Assembly: GCF_018919205.1 (NCBI RefSeq)
Contig: NZ_JAHLQN010000001.1
Span: 2,356,001-2,420,000 of the forward strand
Origin: Dysosmobacter acutus
GTDB lineage: Bacteria; Bacillota; Clostridia; Oscillospirales; Oscillospiraceae
Reading direction: 5' to 3'
Length of the DNA stretch: 64,000 nucleotides
The translations under genes and the position numbers were made by a program. Shown in pieces: positions 8,523 to 16,535 of this stretch (the stretch's first letter is position 1; each line of letters starts with the position of its first letter). The notes beneath the pieces are model-generated. The model was not told the DNA's origin and ran no database searches. It was given only the letters and a program-made list of their open reading frames with translations.

Positions 8523-10084
8523 TGCGCAATCACCTCACTCAACCTGGTCAGGAGCCGGAGCACCGCCTCCTGCTTGAAGAGATAGCTTGACCGGTTTGCG
8601 ATGAACCGGGCGGAAATGGGCATGAAGCGTTCGATGACCTTTAAATGGTTCTCCCGCAGCGTGGTGCCGGTCTCCACAATGTCCACAATCACATCGCTGA
8701 GTCCTAAGATAGGCGCCAGCTCGATGGAGCCGTTGAGCTCAATGACGTCGATGTCCCGGCCCTGGGCCGCATAGTGCTCCCTGGCGATACGGACGAACTT
8801 GGTGGCCACCCGCAGCGCCCGGTCCGGCTCCTCTTCAAAGTCCTCCGGCCCGGCCACACACATGTCGCACCTGCCAAGACCCGTGTCCAGCAGCTCATAG
8901 ACGTCGGCGCCGTGCTCACACAAAATGTCCCTGCCCACAAAGCCCACATCCGCTGCCCCATGCTCCACATAGATGGCCACGTCGCTGGGCTTAACAAGGA
9001 AGTAGCGGATCCCCGCCGACTGGTTTTCCACCACCAGCTTACGGGTCTCGCTGTAGTTCTCCCCGCAGCCATAGCCCACAGATGCAAGGAGGTGATAGAT
9101 TTGATCGCCCAGGCGGCCCTTGGGCAGCGCCACGCTGAGCATCCGCTCCCCCTCTTCCCGCTCCGGCAGGCGGCGGTTCAGCTCGTTCAGGTAGAGCGCG
9201 AACCCGATGGCCCGGGCGCCGGGATGGAACCGGGCCACCAGGGGATCGTACCGCCCGCCCTTGAGCACCGCCCGGGGACAGCCGTCCAAAAATCCCTGGA
9301 AGACCAGGCCGTTGTAGTAATCCATATCTCCCACCTGGGCGAGGTCCACCTGAACGCCCTTTGCATCGCGGCCCAAGGCGCCGCAGATGGAGCGCAGCTC
9401 CTCCAGCGCGTCGGACATGGCGCTGTTGAGGGCCAGGGCATCGGCGCTTTCCACCACCCGCGCCCCTTCCCCCGACAGCTCCAAAAGCCGGCACAGCGCG
9501 TCCGTGCCCTGCTTGGAAAGGCCCTCCCGGGAAGCGGCCTGGCGCAGGGCGTGGGCTTTTTTGTCCCTGATGCACTCCAGCAGCTCCAGCCGGCACCGCT
9601 CCGGCGCGCCCACCGCGTCCAAAAGGCCGGTGACAAAGCCCATATGCCCAAGCTGCAGCAAAAAGGGCCGCCCGGTCCGCCCCAAGCTCTCCAGTGCCAG
9701 GCGGACCACCTCCGCCGTGGCCGCATCGTCCACTCTGCCCATGCACTCCAGCCCCATCTGGCTGATCTCCTCAAAGGTATGGCTCTCCAGGCTGGGACGG
9801 TAGACGTTCTCAATATAATAATATTTGGTGCGCTCCTCCGCGCTGGCCTGGGCGTTTTTCGCAATAGACAGCGTCACATCCGGCTTCAGCGCCAGCAGCC
9901 GTCCGTCCAAATCCGTAAAGGTGATGACCTGCTCCGACGGGAGGAAGTGCAGGTTCTCCTGATAGAGGCCGTACTCTTCAAACCGGCCCATATGGTATTT
10001 TCGATAGCCCGCCTTCTCATACAGGGACCGCAGCTGCAGGGAAACCAGCTCCTGGGGCTTTAAAATGGAAAGGTCAAACTCCAT
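8519..10084 (-). CDS. hisZG: Fused HisZ-HisG: ATP phosphoribosyltransferase regulatory and catalytic subunits
   Basis: First enzyme of histidine synthesis, joining ATP and PRPP, in one 521-residue chain. Residues about 1-305 are HisZ, a histidyl-tRNA-synthetase-like domain (LKPDVTLSIAK, YYYIENVYR, GGRYDPL, AIGFAL). Residues about 315-521 are short-form HisG (MLSVALPKGRL, ADVGFVGRDIL, NGSIELAP, VDIVETGTTLREN). The two are joined through REEGER with no stop or shift. In most genomes these are two genes whose products form a hetero-octamer. Start ATG at 10084 is preceded by AAGGAG; longer in-frame extension crosses the promoter. HisZ normally confers histidine feedback. Confidence 0.95.
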   Translation of the reverse strand: MEFDLSILKPQELVSLQLRSLYEKAGYRKYHMGRFEEYGLYQENLHFLPSEQVITFTDLDGRLLALKPDVTLSIAKNAQASAEERTKYYYIENVYRPSLESHTFEEISQMGLECMGRVDDAATAEVVRLALESLGRTGRPFLLQLGHMGFVTGLLDAVGAPERCRLELLECIRDKKAHALRQAASREGLSKQGTDALCRLLELSGEGARVVESADALALNSAMSDALEELRSICGALGRDAKGVQVDLAQVGDMDYYNGLVFQGFLDGCPRAVLKGGRYDPLVARFHPGARAIGFALYLNELNRRLPEREEGERMLSVALPKGRLGDQIYHLLASVGYGCGENYSETRKLVVENQSAGIRYFLVKPSDVAIYVEHGAADVGFVGRDILCEHGADVYELLDTGLGRCDMCVAGPEDFEEEPDRALRVATKFVRIAREHYAAQGRDIDVIELNGSIELAPILGLSDVIVDIVETGTTLRENHLKVIERFMPISARFIANRSSYLFKQEAVLRLLTRLSEVIAQ

Positions 10085-10114
10085 GGATACTCCTTCTTCC
10101 GCTTTGATAACCGC

Positions 10115-10143
10115 ATTATACTTCATCATACTAACGTTGTAAA
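10115..10143 (-). promoter_or_regulatory. Histidine operon promoter
   Basis: On the minus strand, TTTACA (10138-10143), 17-base spacer, TATAAT (10115-10120). Predicted start near 10108, giving a leader of about 24 bases, too short for a T-box or attenuator. No other good promoter was seen within the operon, whose genes overlap or lie within 50 bases of each other. Confidence 0.75.
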
Positions 10144-10283
10144 TTGGTAATTCAATAAATTTTCCATTTTCTCCTGTTTGTACAAAAAGCCCCAGGACCG
10201 CGATTCGATCAGGCATCAAATCAACAAGGAATTGCAATCCGCCGAGGTCCATGCTATCCTATGGGAAGAAGGGAGTGATTGCA

Positions 10284-10796
10284 TTGCATGCCGAAGAGCG
10301 CCGGACCAAGCTGCACCGGTTTTTGCAGCGCTCCAGCGGCCCCGTCAGCGCCTCCTCCCTGGCGGAGCGCTTTTCCGTCAGCCGGCAGATCATTGTGGGG
10401 GACATTGCGCTGCTGCGGGCCTCCGGGGTGGAAATCTGCGCCACTCCCCGGGGCTATGTCATTTTGCCGGCAACGGACCGCCTGATCCGGAAAATCGCCT
10501 GCCGCCACAGCGCGGAGAAGATGCGCTCCGAGCTCTGCGCCATTGTGGACCAGGGCTGCACCGTGGTGGATGTGATTGTGGAGCATCCCGTCTACGGTCA
10601 GCTCACCGGCCCGCTGCAGCTCTCCAGCCGGTATGAGGTGGAGCAGTTCCTTCAGCGAGTCAGCTCCTCGGAGGCCATGCCCCTCAGCGCCCTCACCGAC
10701 GGCATCCACCTCCACACCATCGCCTGCCCGGACGAAAGCGCCTGTCAGCGGGTGCTGGAGGCGCTGGACAGGGATGGGATTCTTTTGTCCAATTGA
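10284..10796 (+). CDS. niaR: NiaR-type repressor of niacin/NAD genes (HTH_11 plus 3H domain)
   Basis: Transcription factor of the NiaR (YrxA) type, which in Firmicutes senses nicotinate and represses NAD synthesis or niacin uptake genes. About 170 residues. N-terminal winged helix (about 5-60) includes RRTKLHRFLQ, the helix-turn-helix SASSLAERFSVSRQIIVGDI and the wing CATPRGYVI. The C-terminal 3H domain carries the named histidines, VEHPVYG and TDGIHLHTI. The TTG at 10284 is chosen because GGGAGTG lies 8 bases upstream and family proteins start close to the first helix; an ATG at 10251 without a good ribosome site is the alternative. Followed by a promoter-operator and a transporter. Confidence 0.88.
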   Translation: MHAEERRTKLHRFLQRSSGPVSASSLAERFSVSRQIIVGDIALLRASGVEICATPRGYVILPATDRLIRKIACRHSAEKMRSELCAIVDQGCTVVDVIVEHPVYGQLTGPLQLSSRYEVEQFLQRVSSSEAMPLSALTDGIHLHTIACPDESACQRVLEALDRDGILLSN

Positions 10797-10799
10797 GGA

Positions 10800-10865
10800 T
10801 TGACAAGCGGACCATCGGCGAGTAGAATAGTCAGGACATGTGTCAAGACATATGTCCTGACTATT
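10800..10865 (+). promoter_or_regulatory. Promoter with overlapping 40-bp palindromic operator
   Basis: TTGACA (10800-10805), 17-base spacer, TAGAAT (10823-10828). A palindrome with 19-base arms (10826-10844 and 10847-10865), one mismatch and a 2-base centre begins at the end of the -10 and covers the expected start site. Its heart is TGTCAAGACA. A repressor there would block transcription of the downstream transporter; the adjacent NiaR-type gene is the obvious candidate. A hairpin terminator is less likely because the loop is 2 bases and the arms sit on a promoter. Confidence 0.75.
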
Positions 10866-10887
10866 TTTCAGGAAGCAGGGAATCTAC

Positions 10888-12006
10888 ATGGAGAAATTCA
10901 AAGCATTTTTAAAGCGGAAGGACATCGTCCTCTCCGCCCGGCGCTACGGCATTGACGCCTTGGGGGCCATGGCGCAGGGTCTATTTTGCTCGCTGCTCAT
11001 CGGTACCATCATCAACACGGTGGGCACTCAATTCCACATTGAATGGCTGAGCCGCACCGTGGCCACCCTTGGCAGCGGCGACCATGCCATCTCCTATACG
11101 GTGGGCGGGCTGGCCTCCGCCATGAGCGGCCCGGCCATGGCGGCCGCCATCGGCTACGCCCTCCACTGCCCGCCTCTGGTCCTCTTCTCCCTCATCACCG
11201 TGGGCTTTTCCGCAAACGCCTTAGGCGGCGCGGGCGGACCGCTGGCAGTGCTTTTTGTGACCATCATCGCCGCGGAAGTGGGCAAGGCGGTCTCCAAGGA
11301 AACGAAGGTGGACATTTTGGTGACGCCCCTTGTGACCATCGGCGTGGGCGTGGCCCTCTCCGCCTGGTGGGCTCCTGCCATCGGCAAGGCGGCCATGGCT
11401 ATTGGTAATTTTATCATGTGGGCCACCGATCTGCAACCGTTTTGGATGGGCGTTCTGGTCTCCGTGACCGTGGGCGTAGCCCTGACGATGCCCATTTCCT
11501 CCGCCGCCATCTGCGCCTCTTTCCAGCTGGTAGGTCTGGCCGGAGGTGCCGCCGTGGCGGGCTGCTGCGCCCAGATGGTGGGATTTGCAGTCATGAGCTT
11601 CCGTGAAAACCGTTGGGGCGGGCTGGTCTCCCAGGGGCTGGGCACCTCCATGCTCCAGATGCCCAATATCGTGCGCAACCCCCGCGTCTGGATCGCGCCC
11701 ACCCTCACCTCCGCCATCACCGGCCCCATTGCCACCTGTTTATTCCATATGCAGATGAACGGCTCCCCCATCTCCTCCGGCATGGGCACCTGCGGTCTGG
11801 TGGGACAGATCGGCGTGTGGACCGGCTGGGTCGCCCCCAGCGCGGAGGCCCTGGCAAAGGGCGCTTCCGCCATCGTCCCCGGCGCATGGGACTGGGCCGG
11901 ATTGATACTGATCTGCTTCCTTCTTCCCGCTCTTCTCTGCCCGCTGATCAACCTGGGCTGCCGGAAGCTTGGCTGGGTCAAGGACGGCGATTTGACCCTT
12001 GCCTGA
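10888..12006 (+). CDS. PTS_EIIC_2-type multi-spanning membrane protein, candidate niacin-related transporter
   Basis: 372 residues, about ten hydrophobic segments, rich in Gly and Ala. It resembles the PTS_EIIC_2 family, EIIC-like membrane proteins that occur without EIIA or EIIB partners; no phosphorylatable EIIA or EIIB domain is fused or adjacent here. Conserved-looking stretches are GGLASAMSGPAMAAAIGYAL, MPISSAAICAS and GSPISSGMGTCGLVGQIG. Substrate is unknown. The gene is separated from a NiaR-type repressor only by a promoter with a palindromic operator, which suggests, by inference, a role in uptake of a pyridine such as nicotinate. Followed by a strong terminator. Confidence 0.8.
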   Translation: MEKFKAFLKRKDIVLSARRYGIDALGAMAQGLFCSLLIGTIINTVGTQFHIEWLSRTVATLGSGDHAISYTVGGLASAMSGPAMAAAIGYALHCPPLVLFSLITVGFSANALGGAGGPLAVLFVTIIAAEVGKAVSKETKVDILVTPLVTIGVGVALSAWWAPAIGKAAMAIGNFIMWATDLQPFWMGVLVSVTVGVALTMPISSAAICASFQLVGLAGGAAVAGCCAQMVGFAVMSFRENRWGGLVSQGLGTSMLQMPNIVRNPRVWIAPTLTSAITGPIATCLFHMQMNGSPISSGMGTCGLVGQIGVWTGWVAPSAEALAKGASAIVPGAWDWAGLILICFLLPALLCPLINLGCRKLGWVKDGDLTLA

Positions 12007-12034
12007 CGCCCCGGGAATTTCCCCATCAATTTGA

Positions 12035-12065
12035 AAGGCAGTACGGCTTTGAGCCGTACTGCCTT
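12035..12065 (+). terminator. Hairpin terminator
   Basis: Perfect 14-base arms (12035-12048, 12052-12065) with a 3-base loop, followed by GTTTTCC. Ends the transporter transcript. Confidence 0.85.
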
Positions 12066-12155
12066 GTTTTCCGGTTGGGTATGCCGCAAGAGCGCGCTCC
12101 CCGGCCGAAAAGTGGATGCAGGGCCGGTGTTCAATCCGCGTCAAGATATCCCGCC

Positions 12156-12554
12156 TCAGCTGCCGGAGCAGCCGTGCTTATCCTCCCCACAGTGATGGCC
12201 GCAGCCGTGGCCCTCCTCATGATGGTGGCCGCAGTGCGCATCGGAGTCATAGCGGAGTGTCCCGTTTAAAAGGGATTGAACCGCCTCATCCGCGCCCCCG
12301 CTTGCGCCTCTGTAGAGCCGGATGCCCGCCTGGGCCAGGGCGTTCCGGGCTCCGGCGCCGATGCCGCCGCAGATAAGGGTGTCCACGTGGAGCTTGGACA
12401 GCAATCCAGATAGGGCGCCGTGGCCGCCGCCCTCCGCGCTCACCACCTCCTGACCGATGACCGCGTTGTTTTCCACCTCGTATACTTTAAACTGCTCACT
12501 GTGGCCAAAGTGCTGAAACACCTGTCCGTTTTCGTAAGTGACCGCGATTTTCAT
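12156..12554 (-). CDS. NifX/NifB-C-like iron-molybdenum cofactor domain protein with His/Cys-rich tail
   Basis: About 132 residues. The N-terminal 95 residues form the dinitrogenase iron-molybdenum cofactor fold (MKIAVTYENGQVFQHFGHSE, DTLICGGIGAGARNAL). No nitrogenase genes are nearby, as is common for such stand-alone proteins in anaerobes, where a role in metal-cluster handling is assumed. The last 25 residues are packed with His and Cys (HCGHHHEEGHGCGHHCG), a probable metal-binding tail. The ATG at 12554 is preceded by GGGAGGAA. Single-gene unit, converging with the transporter upstream. Confidence 0.85.
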   Translation of the reverse strand: MKIAVTYENGQVFQHFGHSEQFKVYEVENNAVIGQEVVSAEGGGHGALSGLLSKLHVDTLICGGIGAGARNALAQAGIRLYRGASGGADEAVQSLLNGTLRYDSDAHCGHHHEEGHGCGHHCGEDKHGCSGS

Positions 12555-12670
12555 TTGACGCGTTCCTCCCGTGTTAGATGAAGATAGGACTATTTTATCC
12601 CGCCGTCCATCAGGAATCAAGTGTGAAAGACCGGACGCGTCAGCATTTTCAAGCCTTTCCCCTCAATAAG

Positions 12671-12709
12671 AGAGCCTCACACCGCCCTTTTCAGGCGGTG
12701 TGAGGCTCT
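12671..12709 (-). terminator. Hairpin terminator after the 5'-nucleotidase gene
   Basis: 16-base perfect arms (12671-12686 and 12694-12709), 7-base loop. The U-run is weak on both sides, but the stem is very stable and lies 30 bases beyond the stop of the nucleotidase gene. Confidence 0.7.
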
Positions 12710-12738
12710 TCGTACAGTGGACCCGCTGATCTTTTCAA

Positions 12739-14919
12739 TCAGGCAGCCACAGTGGTGCAGAAGCGATGCAGGATGACCGCCACCTGGCCGCGGGTCGCGG
12801 TGCCCTGAGGCCGGACGGTGTTATCGTCATAGCCGTTGATGAGCTGCGCCGCATTGGCCCAGTTCATGGCCTCGCCCGCAAAGGCGGAGATGGTGGGATA
12901 ATCGGTGTACTCCTTGATGGCGTTGCCGCCGGCCGTGACGTCATACTTCATGTACTTGGCATAGTTCATGAGGATGGTGGCAAACTGTTCGCGGGTGATG
13001 GCCTTGTTGGGGTTGAAGGTGGTCTCGGTGTAGCCGCTGGTGATCTTGTTGGCATAGGCCCAGTTGATGGCCGCGGCGTAGACAGAGTCGGCGGCCACAT
13101 CGGTGAATCCGGCGGCTGTGGCCTCAGGCTTGCCCGCCATGCGCCACAGTACGGTGACCAGCTGGTCCCGGGTCATGGTGGCCTTGGGGGCAAAGCTGCT
13201 CTCGGTCACGCCGGCGAAAAGGCCGTTTTCATAGGCATACACTACTCCGGCATAGTACCAGTCGCTCTCCACCACGTCGGCAAAGGGCTCACGGACCACT
13301 GTGATGCGGCCCTGGGACTTGGCGTAGGCGGCGGGCACGGTGCCCTTCAGATTCCCGGTGATATAGGTGATCAGCACCTGGTTATCCAACATCACGCTGT
13401 CCTGAATGAGTTTGTTGTTCTGGAACATATTGATGCCGTCGCCGGCGCTCTTGAGCATATAGTCGTGGGAAGCCACGGTGTAGGTCTTGGCAAGATCAAT
13501 GGGCTTGCCGTTGATCTCCACGTTCTTCACCCGGTAGGGGCCGTCCACACTGACAAACATCTTGTTCTCGTCCACCTTGACGGACGAGGCGACAGTGGTG
13601 TCGATGGTATAGGTGATGCCGGAGACCTGGAGGAAGCCGCCGTTTTCACCAGGGCAGCTGCGGGAGGACATCTCAAGCGCGTCCAGGATTTCCTGGCCCG
13701 TGGCCTCCACCACGCAAAGGGCATTTCCATAGGGGTGGACCGCGATGATCTGCTCATAGGTGATATCTCCGGCGGGGATGTCGGCGCGGATACCGCCTCC
13801 GTTGACAATGGCCACATCGGAACCGGCGATGGCCCGGTAAGCATCGGCGCACAGGTCGCCCAGGTTGGTCTCAGCGCTGCGCACAGCCCGCTGGCCGTCG
13901 GCGCCTAAAGTGGTCAGCGCGACATCGGTCTTGGCAACCACTTTCTTCAGCAGCGCGTCATTCTGGGCCTTGATCTTGTCCACATAGGCCTTGACGGTTT
14001 CGTCCTTGGCGGTGTAATCGGTGACAAGGCCGGTGGTGACCGCGCCGTTGCTCTTGATGACCAGCTTACCGATGGCGGCCAGCTTGGTGCCGGTGGAGGT
14101 GAGCAGCACGCTCTTGCCGTCCTTGTCCGCCACCTTGTCGGAAGCGATGGTGCTGTGGGAATGGCCGTCAATGAATGCGGTCAAACCGGAGACGTTCTGA
14201 ATGATATCGGTGGAGCGCCAGGGCGCGCTCTGCTCGTCGATGCCGCAGTGGCCAACGGCGATCACGTAGTCCGCGCCGTCGGCCTTGGCCGCGTCAATGG
14301 CGGTCTGGACCGCGCTGTAGAGGTCCTTTCCGTCGTTGCCCTGGCAGAAGCCGTAGATGTATTCGCCCTTACTGTCCTGGAAATAGGTGGGGGTGGACTT
14401 GGAGATCGCCTCGGGAGTGTCGATGCCAACATAGGCCACCTTGGTGTCGCCATAGGTGATGATCTTGTAGGCGTCAAACACAGTCTTTCCGGTTCTCAAA
14501 TCCATGAAGTTGCAGCAGACATAGCCGGACTTCAGCCCCTTGGCAAGGGACAGGAACTGCTCCATGCCGTAGTCGAACTCATGGTTGCCGGGAACCGCAA
14601 CGTCATAGCCCACCTCATTCATGATCTGCACCGGGTATTCACCCTTGGAGAGGGTACCCAGCGCAGCGCCCTGGATCGCGTCGCCGACATCCACCAGCGT
14701 CACATACTCCGTGGCCTTTTCCATATCGCTGCGGTAGGCGGCAAGTCCGGCATAGCCGATGTTGTCATCCACGCCGCAGTGGACGTCGTTGGTGTACAGC
14801 ACCACGATATCGCCCTTTGCCGCCGCGGTGGTGGTGTCCGCCGCAAAACTGGTGACCGTCAGGCTCAGCGCCATGACGACCGCAAGAAGCAGAGACATCG
14901 TCTTTCGCATATTCTTCAT
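12739..14919 (-). CDS. Secreted 5'-nucleotidase / 2',3'-cyclic phosphodiesterase with three SLH domains
   Basis: Cell-surface enzyme that releases phosphate and nucleoside from external nucleotides. 726 residues. Signal peptide 1-26 (KTMSLLLAVVMALSLTVTSF). Metallophosphatase domain about 32-300 with the two-metal motifs YTNDVHC, VGDAIQG, GNHEFDYG, GHCGID and DGHSHS. The 5'-nucleotidase C-terminal domain about 330-545 has NLGDLCADAY and VNGGGIRADI. Three S-layer homology repeats follow (about 553-726), each with a WYY/INWAY/MNWAN-like core and a TRDQ, TREQ or TRGQ motif, anchoring it to the cell wall. A nucleoside product would suit the purine importer and catabolic genes further right. Complete and in frame. 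Confidence 0.95.
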   Translation of the reverse strand: MKNMRKTMSLLLAVVMALSLTVTSFAADTTTAAAKGDIVVLYTNDVHCGVDDNIGYAGLAAYRSDMEKATEYVTLVDVGDAIQGAALGTLSKGEYPVQIMNEVGYDVAVPGNHEFDYGMEQFLSLAKGLKSGYVCCNFMDLRTGKTVFDAYKIITYGDTKVAYVGIDTPEAISKSTPTYFQDSKGEYIYGFCQGNDGKDLYSAVQTAIDAAKADGADYVIAVGHCGIDEQSAPWRSTDIIQNVSGLTAFIDGHSHSTIASDKVADKDGKSVLLTSTGTKLAAIGKLVIKSNGAVTTGLVTDYTAKDETVKAYVDKIKAQNDALLKKVVAKTDVALTTLGADGQRAVRSAETNLGDLCADAYRAIAGSDVAIVNGGGIRADIPAGDITYEQIIAVHPYGNALCVVEATGQEILDALEMSSRSCPGENGGFLQVSGITYTIDTTVASSVKVDENKMFVSVDGPYRVKNVEINGKPIDLAKTYTVASHDYMLKSAGDGINMFQNNKLIQDSVMLDNQVLITYITGNLKGTVPAAYAKSQGRITVVREPFADVVESDWYYAGVVYAYENGLFAGVTESSFAPKATMTRDQLVTVLWRMAGKPEATAAGFTDVAADSVYAAAINWAYANKITSGYTETTFNPNKAITREQFATILMNYAKYMKYDVTAGGNAIKEYTDYPTISAFAGEAMNWANAAQLINGYDDNTVRPQGTATRGQVAVILHRFCTTVAA

Positions 14920-14941
14920 ATACTACCTCCTCCAAAATTTC

Positions 14942-14977
14942 GAATACGCCTGCGTATTCCTCTTAGGGATCAGTATA
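14942..14977 (-). promoter_or_regulatory. Nucleotidase promoter -10 and 18-bp leader palindrome
   Basis: The minus-strand -10 is TATACT (14972-14977) with only a weak -35. Just downstream of the expected start lies a perfect palindrome GAATACGC-CT-GCGTATTC on the plus strand (14942-14959), between promoter and ribosome site. It may be an operator or a short 5' hairpin; the regulator is not identifiable from sequence. Confidence 0.5.
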
Positions 14978-15114
14978 TCAGTTTTGCCGAAAAAAGAAAG
15001 TGCAATTGTGTAAAATTTTCCGCTTGTACCAAATGTTCCCGGGCGCTCCGACGCAGGCGGTTTCGGGAATCGCACGCTTTTTCTCCTCTTCCGGTGGAAA
15101 TCCCCCTGAAAATG

Positions 15115-15123
15115 TGCTATGCT
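15115..15123 (+). promoter_or_regulatory. Extended -10 promoter for hyuA
   Basis: TGC followed by TATGCT, 32 bases before the ATG, with no recognisable -35. The ribosome site AAAGGGAG follows. The same TGCTATG(A/C)T form recurs in the divergent promoters at 24.7 kb. Confidence 0.5.
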
Positions 15124-15154
15124 GATGCCAATAAAATGAAAAGGGAGCGATTCG

Positions 15155-16531
15155 ATGAAACGTCTTTTTAAAGGTGGCACCCTGGTCACCGGCCAGGGCC
15201 TGCGCAAAGCGGAAGTGCTTGTAGAAAACGAAAAAATCGCAAAAATCGGGCGCGGCCTCAGCACCATCGGCACCGAGGTGATCGACGTGTCCGGGATGCT
15301 GCTCTTCCCCGGCTTCATCGACGCCCACACCCATTTTGATCTTGATGTGGCAAACACCACCACTGCCGACAACTTTACCTCCGGCAGCCGGGCGGCCCTG
15401 CGGGGCGGCACCACCACGGTGGTGGACTTCGCCTGTCCCAACAAAGGGGAGTCCCTTCATCACGCCCTGGAGCTGTGGCACCAAAAGGCCGACGGCAGGA
15501 CCTTCTGCGACTACAGCTTCCACATGACCATCGACGACTGGAACGACGGCATCCGCGCCGAGGTGGACGATATGTTCGCCGCCGGAATTTCCTCGTTTAA
15601 GATGTATATGACCTATCCCGCCATGATGATCGGGGACCGGGACATGTACTTTGCCCTGAAAAAAATCCGCGCCCACGGCGGCATCTGCGGCGTCCACTGT
15701 GAAAACGCGGGAGTGATCGACGCCATGATCTCCGAACGGAAGGCCGCCGGAAAGCTTGCCCCCTCCTCCCATCCCCTGACTCGGCCGGACTATCTGGAGG
15801 CGGAGGCCGTGGCCCGGCTGCTGCGTATCGCTCAGGCCGCCGACTGCCCGGTGGTCATTGTCCACCTGACCAACGCCGCCGCCCTTCAGGAGGTGGAACG
15901 CTCCCGCAGGCGGGGCCAGAAGGTCTATGTGGAAACCTGCCCCCAGTACCTGCTGTTGGACGAGTCCGTTTACTTCCAGCCAGACTACTCCGCGGCCGCC
16001 CGGTTCGTCTGCGCGCCGCCCCTGCGGACGCCGGCCGATCAGAATGCCCTCTGGCGCGCCCTGCGCCGTGAGGAAATCCAGACCATCTCCACGGATCACT
16101 GCTCCTTCACCCTGGAACAGAAGGAGGCCGGCCGGGACGACTTCACCAGGATCCCCGGCGGCCTGCCCGGCGTGGAAACCCGGGGCGAGCTGATCTACAC
16201 CGCCGGCGTTGCCCGGAAGCGGATCAGCCCGGCCCAGATGTGCCGCCTGCTCAGCGAAAACCCCGCCCGGCTCTACGGCATGTATCCCCGCAAGGGCATC
16301 CTCCGTCCGGGCAGCGACGCGGACATCGTGGTCTACGACCCGAAAGCCAGCCATGTCCTCCGTGGCGACGACATGATCGGCGCCGCCGGTTACTCCCCCT
16401 ATGAGGGCTTTGTGACCTCCGGCGCCGTGGCCCAGGTCTGGCTCCGGGGCAAGCTTGTCGTCCGCGGCGGCCAGGTCCTCATAGAGAAGCCGGAGGGCCG
16501 GTATATCGCCCGGGGCAAGAACAGCCTGTAA
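15155..16531 (+). CDS. hyuA: Dihydropyrimidinase/hydantoinase-type cyclic amidohydrolase (HyuA)
   Basis: Zinc amidohydrolase of the D-hydantoinase fold that opens cyclic ureides. 458 residues. Metal-site motifs in order: GFIDAHTHFDLD (HxH), carboxylated lysine in SSFKMYM, GVHCEN, VIVHLTN and ISTDHCSF; substrate loop IPGGLPGVETR. In known purine-degrading gut anaerobes a HyuA homologue is encoded with YgeW, YgeY and SsnA and takes part in urate ring breakdown, and that is the likely role here. An allantoin or hydantoin substrate cannot be chosen from sequence. XdhC-like gene follows after 4 bases. Confidence 0.92.
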   Translation: MKRLFKGGTLVTGQGLRKAEVLVENEKIAKIGRGLSTIGTEVIDVSGMLLFPGFIDAHTHFDLDVANTTTADNFTSGSRAALRGGTTTVVDFACPNKGESLHHALELWHQKADGRTFCDYSFHMTIDDWNDGIRAEVDDMFAAGISSFKMYMTYPAMMIGDRDMYFALKKIRAHGGICGVHCENAGVIDAMISERKAAGKLAPSSHPLTRPDYLEAEAVARLLRIAQAADCPVVIVHLTNAAALQEVERSRRRGQKVYVETCPQYLLLDESVYFQPDYSAAARFVCAPPLRTPADQNALWRALRREEIQTISTDHCSFTLEQKEAGRDDFTRIPGGLPGVETRGELIYTAGVARKRISPAQMCRLLSENPARLYGMYPRKGILRPGSDADIVVYDPKASHVLRGDDMIGAAGYSPYEGFVTSGAVAQVWLRGKLVVRGGQVLIEKPEGRYIARGKNSL

Positions 16532-16535
16532 CGCC

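Noticed and set aside
10085-10283. T-box or histidine attenuator before the his operon
   Set aside because: Predicted leader is only about 24 bases, with no T-box sequence or His-codon run.
10826-10865. Palindrome read as a terminator of the NiaR-type gene
   Set aside because: The centre is only 2 bases and the left arm overlaps a good -10 element; an operator explains it better, though read-through control cannot be fully excluded.
11154-12134. Leftward open frame of 326 codons across the transporter gene
   Set aside because: Antisense shadow of the PTS_EIIC_2-type gene; low-complexity Pro/Ser/Thr-rich product and no ribosome site.
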